Assembly: GCA_035647835.1 (NCBI GenBank)
Contig: DASRMS010000042.1
Coordinates: 1 to 8,554, forward strand
Reading direction: 5' to 3'
DNA length: 8,554 nucleotides
DNA from: UBA9865 sp035647835
Lineage (GTDB): Bacteria; Bacillota; Dethiobacteria; Dethiobacterales; Dethiobacteraceae
Shown here: positions 5,794 through 8,554 of the stretch, piece by piece
Position numbering within the stretch: the stretch's first letter is position 1
How the letters are laid out: every line of letters starts with the position of its first letter
Program-made: the position numbers and the translations under genes
The notes under the pieces: model-generated
The model's input: the letters and a program-made list of their open reading frames with translations, nothing else
Told to the model about the DNA's origin: nothing
Databases searched by the model: none

Positions 5794-5937
5794 ATGCTTT
5801 TTAATGTCGCAGCAGAAATGCTAGAAAAGATAGAGCAGGAATTCAGAGAAGCAGAACCAGAGGAAAAAGAACGTTTTGTTAAAAGCTCACTTTCCTTGTT
5901 ACAACAAATTATTGGTGATTCCAAACTTATGGTCTAA
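5794..5937 (+). CDS. small hypothetical protein, 47 residues
   Basis: I do not recognise the family. ATG 5794 has GGGAGG 6 nt upstream and is preferred to an in-frame ATG at 5743, which lacks a ribosome site. The product is acidic and rich in heptad-like helix formers (AEMLEKIEQEFREAEPEEKER, then a second helix SSLSLLQQIIG), so two amphipathic helices around a PEE turn are likely; there are no membrane segments, signal peptide or cysteines. The gene stands alone, divergent from the ECF S-component gene, and its TAA stop overlaps the 5' arm of a strong terminator. A good ribosome site, compact composition and dedicated terminator argue that it is expressed. The function is unknown. Confidence 0.6.
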   Translation: MLFNVAAEMLEKIEQEFREAEPEEKERFVKSSLSLLQQIIGDSKLMV

Positions 5938-5962
5938 TAGCAACCGCGGTTGCTATTTTTTT
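5936..5962 (+). terminator. rho-independent terminator overlapping the small ORF's stop
   Basis: AATAGCAACCG (5936-5946) is fully complementary to CGGTTGCTATT (5947-5957) and is followed by T to 5962. The 5' arm includes the last two bases of the TAA stop codon. Confidence 0.9.
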
Positions 5963-6075
5963 GTAGTTCTCTGTCTTAGCGATTTACATAAATTTTCCTT
6001 TTTATGGCATGCTACTTTAATAGTACTGAATTTTATGTAGGTAGTCGCGCTAGTAGACCGGAGGAAACATCTTTG

Positions 6076-6091
6076 TTGACATGAACGTCAA
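6076..6091 (+). promoter_or_regulatory. dyad TTGAC-N6-GTCAA upstream of the nagZ-like gene
   Basis: TTGAC (6076-6080) and GTCAA (6087-6091) form a 5-bp inverted repeat about 30 bases before the start codon. It could be an operator. The same TTGACA resembles a -35 box, but the matching -10 (TAACAG, 6099) would place the start inside the ribosome site, so I do not call a promoter here. Confidence 0.3.
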
Positions 6092-6118
6092 AAACTCATA
6101 ACAGCAGGGGGAGTATTA

Positions 6119-7352
6119 ATGAAAAAGCTAATCATCTTGCTGATTATTACCATGGTGATACTGCTACTGCTAAATCACTTTAACATCATTGGCTCTACAC
6201 CAGGTGCTAATCTGCCCACACCCGCTGATCCCTTAAGGACACAAATTGCCGCCATGTCGCTGGCCGAAAAAGTTGGCCAGCTTATTATTGTCGGCATGGA
6301 CGGCACAACTCTGAATAATGATACCAAAAAGTTAATCATCGACCATCATGCCGGCGGTGTCATCCTCTATAAAATATAAAAAAAATATTAGCAGCAGTAC
6401 ACAACTTTTATCCCTGCTTAACCAGCTAAAAGAGACTAACAGTAGCAATAACATTCCCTTATTTCTCTCCGTCGATGAAGAGGGCGGCAATATCAGCAGG
6501 ATGCCTGCAGAGTTAGAAAAACTGCCAGCTAATCAAGTGATTGGTGCAGTTAATAATCCTACTTTTTCTTACCAAGTTGGACAAACCCTGGCAGCACAAT
6601 TAAAGGCCTACGGATTTAATCTTAACTTCGCTCCCGTCTTAGATATTAACAGCAACCCCCTTAACCCCGTGATCGGTGACCGTTCCTTTGGCCACAATCC
6701 AGAGATAGTTAGTAAGCTCGGGGTTGAGACAATCAAAGGTTTACAAAGCGGGGGTGTTATTCCGGTAGGCAAGCATTTTCCTGGTCATGGTGATACAGCC
6801 ATCGATTCTCATCTCGGTCTGCCCATTGTTAATTATGACTTAACCAGATTAAAAAACTTTGAGCTGTTACCTTTCCAAGCAGCCATTGAGCAGCGGGTAG
6901 AAGCGATCATGATTGCCCATCTTCTTTTACCACAGCTAGATGATCAGTATCCTGCATCAATGTCCAAAGTCATTATTACCGACTTATTAAAAACTCAATT
7001 AAACTTTCAGGGTTTGGTGGTAACTGATGATATGACCATGGGTGCAATTGTGGAGAACTACCCGCTAGGGCAAGCAGTAGTCCAAGCTGTGAAGGCAGGC
7101 AGTGATCTTATCCTAGTTTGCCATGACTATGTTAGCCAACTGACAGCCTTTACGGCCCTGAAAAATGCAGTAACAAATGGTACTATCCCGGAAGAACAAA
7201 TTAATGCCAGCGTCTACAAAATCCTCAAATTAAAGCAAAAATACCAGATAAGTGACCAACCCCTTAGCAATGTCGATCTCACAGCCATCAACACTCACAT
7301 CAATGACCTTCTAGATACGTATCTTCCCACAAACTTAAGGGCTACTCCTTAA
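6119..7352 (+). pseudogene. nagZ: NagZ-like GH3 beta-N-acetylhexosaminidase, frameshifted
   Basis: The family removes N-acetylglucosamine from muropeptides and cell-wall fragments. The gene has a good start (GGGGGAG 5 nt before ATG 6119) and an N-terminal hydrophobic helix (KKLIILLIITMVILLLL), so export or membrane anchoring is likely. The first frame gives 86 residues, through MSLAEKVGQLIIVG to GGVILYKI, then stops at 6377-6379. The rest continues in the +1 frame to 7352. Removing one unit of a 7-bp tandem duplication (6368-6381) restores a 408-residue protein reading GGVILYKKNISSSTQ. In restored numbering it has DEEGG (117-121), the NagZ motif KHFPGHGDT (216-224) with the catalytic-dyad DSH (227-229), and TDDMTMGAI (from 300) holding the nucleophile aspartate. 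All motifs are intact, so the break is recent, reversible or a sequencing error. An internal ATG at 6348 lacks a ribosome site and would lack export and part of the barrel. Confidence 0.88.
6368..6381 (+). repeat. 7-bp tandem duplication (TATAAAA)2 causing the nagZ frameshift
   Basis: TATAAAA (6368-6374) is directly repeated at 6375-6381, followed by AAAATATT. Seven is not a multiple of three, so the extra unit shifts the frame by one and brings TAA at 6377 into frame. With a single unit the codons read L-Y-K-K-N-I-S, which fits the family consensus at this position. Confidence 0.8.
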
Positions 7353-7450
7353 ATTTAGCCTTCTAACAGGTAAAAGCTTCCTGTAAAGAGAACTGGTAAA
7401 AGAAGAAGTATTCACATCATCTCTTTAGGAGATAAAATAAGGAGAGCGTC

Positions 7451-8323
7451 ATGATAACTAAATTGGGAAGAAACGATTTATGCTGGTGTGGTAGTAATAA
7501 AAAATATAAAAAGTGCCATGCTGAATTTGATGAAAAGCTGGAAACCTACCGTTTACAGGGACATATTGTGCCGCCACGTAAAATTATTAAAAACCCTGTC
7601 CAGATAGCAGGGATTCGTGCCAGCGGTAAAATCAACACCGCCATTTTGGATTCTATTACTAACCAGATAAAGGTGGGCATCTCCACCGAGGAAATAGACC
7701 AACTAGTCCACGCAAAAACCCTCGAGTTAGGGGGAATCCCGGCACCACTAAACTATCAAGGGTATCCTAAAAGTGTCTGCACTTCTGTTAATGAACAAAT
7801 CTGCCATGGGATCCCCGCAAAAGATGTAATCCTACGTGACGGAGATATTGTGAATATTGATGTCTCCACTATCTATCAAGGTTACTTTTCTGATTCTTCA
7901 CGTATGTTCTGTCTCGGTGAAGTTGACCCCGCGACAGCAAAGCTAGTGCAAGTTGTACGTGAAGCTGTTGATTTGGGTCTGGCCCAAGTAAAACCCTGGC
8001 ACTTTCTTGGTGACGTCGCCCATGCTATCTACCAACATGCTAAAAAGCATGGCTATTCCGTGGTCAGAGAATTTGGCGGCCATGGCATTGGCCTGGAGTT
8101 TCATGAAGAACCCTGGGTTAGCTTTGTTGCCCACGCCGGCACAGAAATGTTAATGGTCCCCGGCATGATCTTCACCGTCGAACCCATGATCAATCTAGGT
8201 AGCCACGAACTCCTCTTCCATCCCAACGGCTGGACCTCCTATACCGCAGACGGCAAACCATCCGCCCAATGGGAAGTAATGGTATTAGTCACGGAGGATG
8301 GCTATGAGGTGCTAGCGCATTAA
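7451..8323 (+). CDS. map: type I methionine aminopeptidase with N-terminal SEC-C motif
   Basis: Removes the initiator methionine from nascent proteins in the cytoplasm. The 290-residue protein starts at ATG 7451, with AAGGAG 6 nt upstream. Residues 6-23 (GRNDLCWCGSNKKYKKCH) form a SEC-C zinc knuckle with ligands C11, C13, C22 and H23, as in the SecA C-terminus, and probably aid ribosome or partner binding. The pita-bread catalytic domain follows: H119 (ICHG), metal ligands D137 (NIDVS), D148 (SDSS), H211 (GGHGIG), E244 (VEPM) and E275 (QWEVM), plus H218. All five metal ligands are present. The last motif reads EVM where many relatives have EHT. It is 98 bp after the nagZ-like gene and may be separately transcribed; no convincing promoter is seen. 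A bidirectional terminator follows. The short form of the family lacks the SEC-C part, so the genome may carry a second map. Confidence 0.95.
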   Translation: MITKLGRNDLCWCGSNKKYKKCHAEFDEKLETYRLQGHIVPPRKIIKNPVQIAGIRASGKINTAILDSITNQIKVGISTEEIDQLVHAKTLELGGIPAPLNYQGYPKSVCTSVNEQICHGIPAKDVILRDGDIVNIDVSTIYQGYFSDSSRMFCLGEVDPATAKLVQVVREAVDLGLAQVKPWHFLGDVAHAIYQHAKKHGYSVVREFGGHGIGLEFHEEPWVSFVAHAGTEMLMVPGMIFTVEPMINLGSHELLFHPNGWTSYTADGKPSAQWEVMVLVTEDGYEVLAH

Positions 8324-8343
8324 CTTAACAAATAAGCACAATA

Positions 8344-8384
8344 AAAAGAGCTGTAATCACCATCGTGGTGACAACAGCTCTTTT
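8344..8384. terminator. bidirectional rho-independent terminator after map
   Basis: AAAAGAGCTGT (8344-8354) pairs with ACAGCTCTTTT (8374-8384), and an inner TCACCA/TGGTGA stem (8357-8362, 8366-8371) closes on a TCG loop. The plus-strand tail is TTTTATCC; the minus-strand tail is CTCTTTTTATT. It ends the aminopeptidase transcript and could also end a minus-strand transcript entering from the right. Confidence 0.88.
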
Positions 8385-8423
8385 ATCCAAGCCATCAGAT
8401 TGAATTTTAGTGTGCTTACTTAT

Positions 8424-8533
8424 TTATTCGTCAAATGCCTGACTTACTTTACAGGCATTACCCACAAGATCTGGAGTTGGTTTTAATGTTTCTAGGCACC
8501 TCCAGGATGAATATTATCATTTTCGAATGCCAT
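8424..8533 (-). pseudogene. possible remnant of a small minus-strand gene
   Basis: On the minus strand ATG 8533 (AAAGG 4 nt upstream, TATAAT at 8548-8543) opens MAFENDNIHPGGA and stops at TAG 8494-8492. In the -1 frame the sequence continues without a stop as CLETLKPTPDLVGNACKVSQ then AFDE and ends at TAA 8426-8424. Adding one base after the second glycine codon would join them into a 36-residue peptide. The N-terminal xDNIHPGG resembles the start of some class I SAM-dependent methyltransferases, so this may be the two ends of a deleted gene. The call is weak; a downstream bidirectional terminator gives some support for minus-strand transcription. Confidence 0.25.
8434..8459. repeat. 8-bp hairpin AATGCCTG / CAGGCATT
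   Basis: The arms at 8434-8441 and 8452-8459 are perfect complements with a 10-nt loop. No T-run follows on either strand, so it is not a terminator by itself. It lies inside the putative minus-strand remnant. Confidence 0.5.
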
Positions 8534-8554
8534 TATACCTTTATTATACAGTGT

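Noticed and set aside
5649..5924. Minus-strand 91-codon frame opposite the small ORF
   Set aside because: It lacks a ribosome site, and the plus-strand frame there has a better start and a fitting terminator.
6060..6101. GGAGG followed by mini-ORFs (TTG TTG ACA TGA, then ATG at 6081 with six codons)
   Set aside because: These are too short to support as genes or leader peptides, and the second has no spaced ribosome site.
6371..6390. Programmed ribosomal frameshift on the A-run in the nagZ-like gene
   Set aside because: The stop at 6377-6379 precedes most of the A8 run, so slippage on A8 comes too late, and no fitting slippery heptamer is in frame. The 7-bp duplication explains the shift fully.
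7411..7438. Promoter TTCACA-N16-TAAAAT before map
   Set aside because: The boxes match well, but the transcript would begin inside or next to the ribosome binding site, leaving no usable leader.

Overview
The window reads as a piece of a Bacillota (Firmicutes) chromosome, most likely class Clostridia. The support is indirect: strong GGAGG-type ribosome binding sites, GTG use as a start, T-tailed rho-independent terminators, and a gene set common in that class (ABC-2 type exporter, ECF S component, lipid-anchored or secreted NagZ-like GH3 enzyme, methionine aminopeptidase with a SEC-C zinc knuckle). Genus cannot be fixed from the sequence alone.

Layout from left to right. (1) Positions 1-735 hold a REP/RAYT module. 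Two tandem ~60 bp units each carry a GTAG-headed hairpin; then comes a full-length REP-associated tyrosine transposase (HUH/Y1 family, 176-667); then a REP in opposite orientation. A fourth, diverged REP lies inside the transposase gene and is translated. (2) A MoeB/ThiF-like E1 adenylyltransferase (972-1763, +) stands alone. It converges on a bidirectional terminator shared with (3) a minus-strand ABC exporter operon: ATPase (3673-4455), then a 618-residue double-length membrane protein (1820-3676), coupled by an ATGA overlap. (4) A minus-strand ECF transporter S component (4698-5399) has its own terminator and a ~150 nt structured leader containing a strong hairpin and a repeated 10-mer. (5) Divergently, a 47-codon ORF of unknown function (5794-5937) ends in a terminator that overlaps its stop codon. 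(6) A NagZ-type beta-N-acetylhexosaminidase gene (6119-7352) is broken by a frameshift that is exactly explained by a 7-bp tandem duplication. (7) A type I methionine aminopeptidase with an N-terminal SEC-C motif (7451-8323) is followed by a bidirectional terminator. The right edge has a possible minus-strand gene remnant.

The genes are mostly separate transcription units; the only clear operon is the ABC pair. The features most worth a second look are the (TATAAAA)2 duplication that turns the nagZ-like gene off and would turn it on again if one unit were lost, the REP that has been absorbed into its own transposase's coding sequence, and the unassigned leader RNA in front of the ECF S component. 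I saw no CRISPR array, rRNA, tRNA or complete insertion sequence with ends beyond the REP module.
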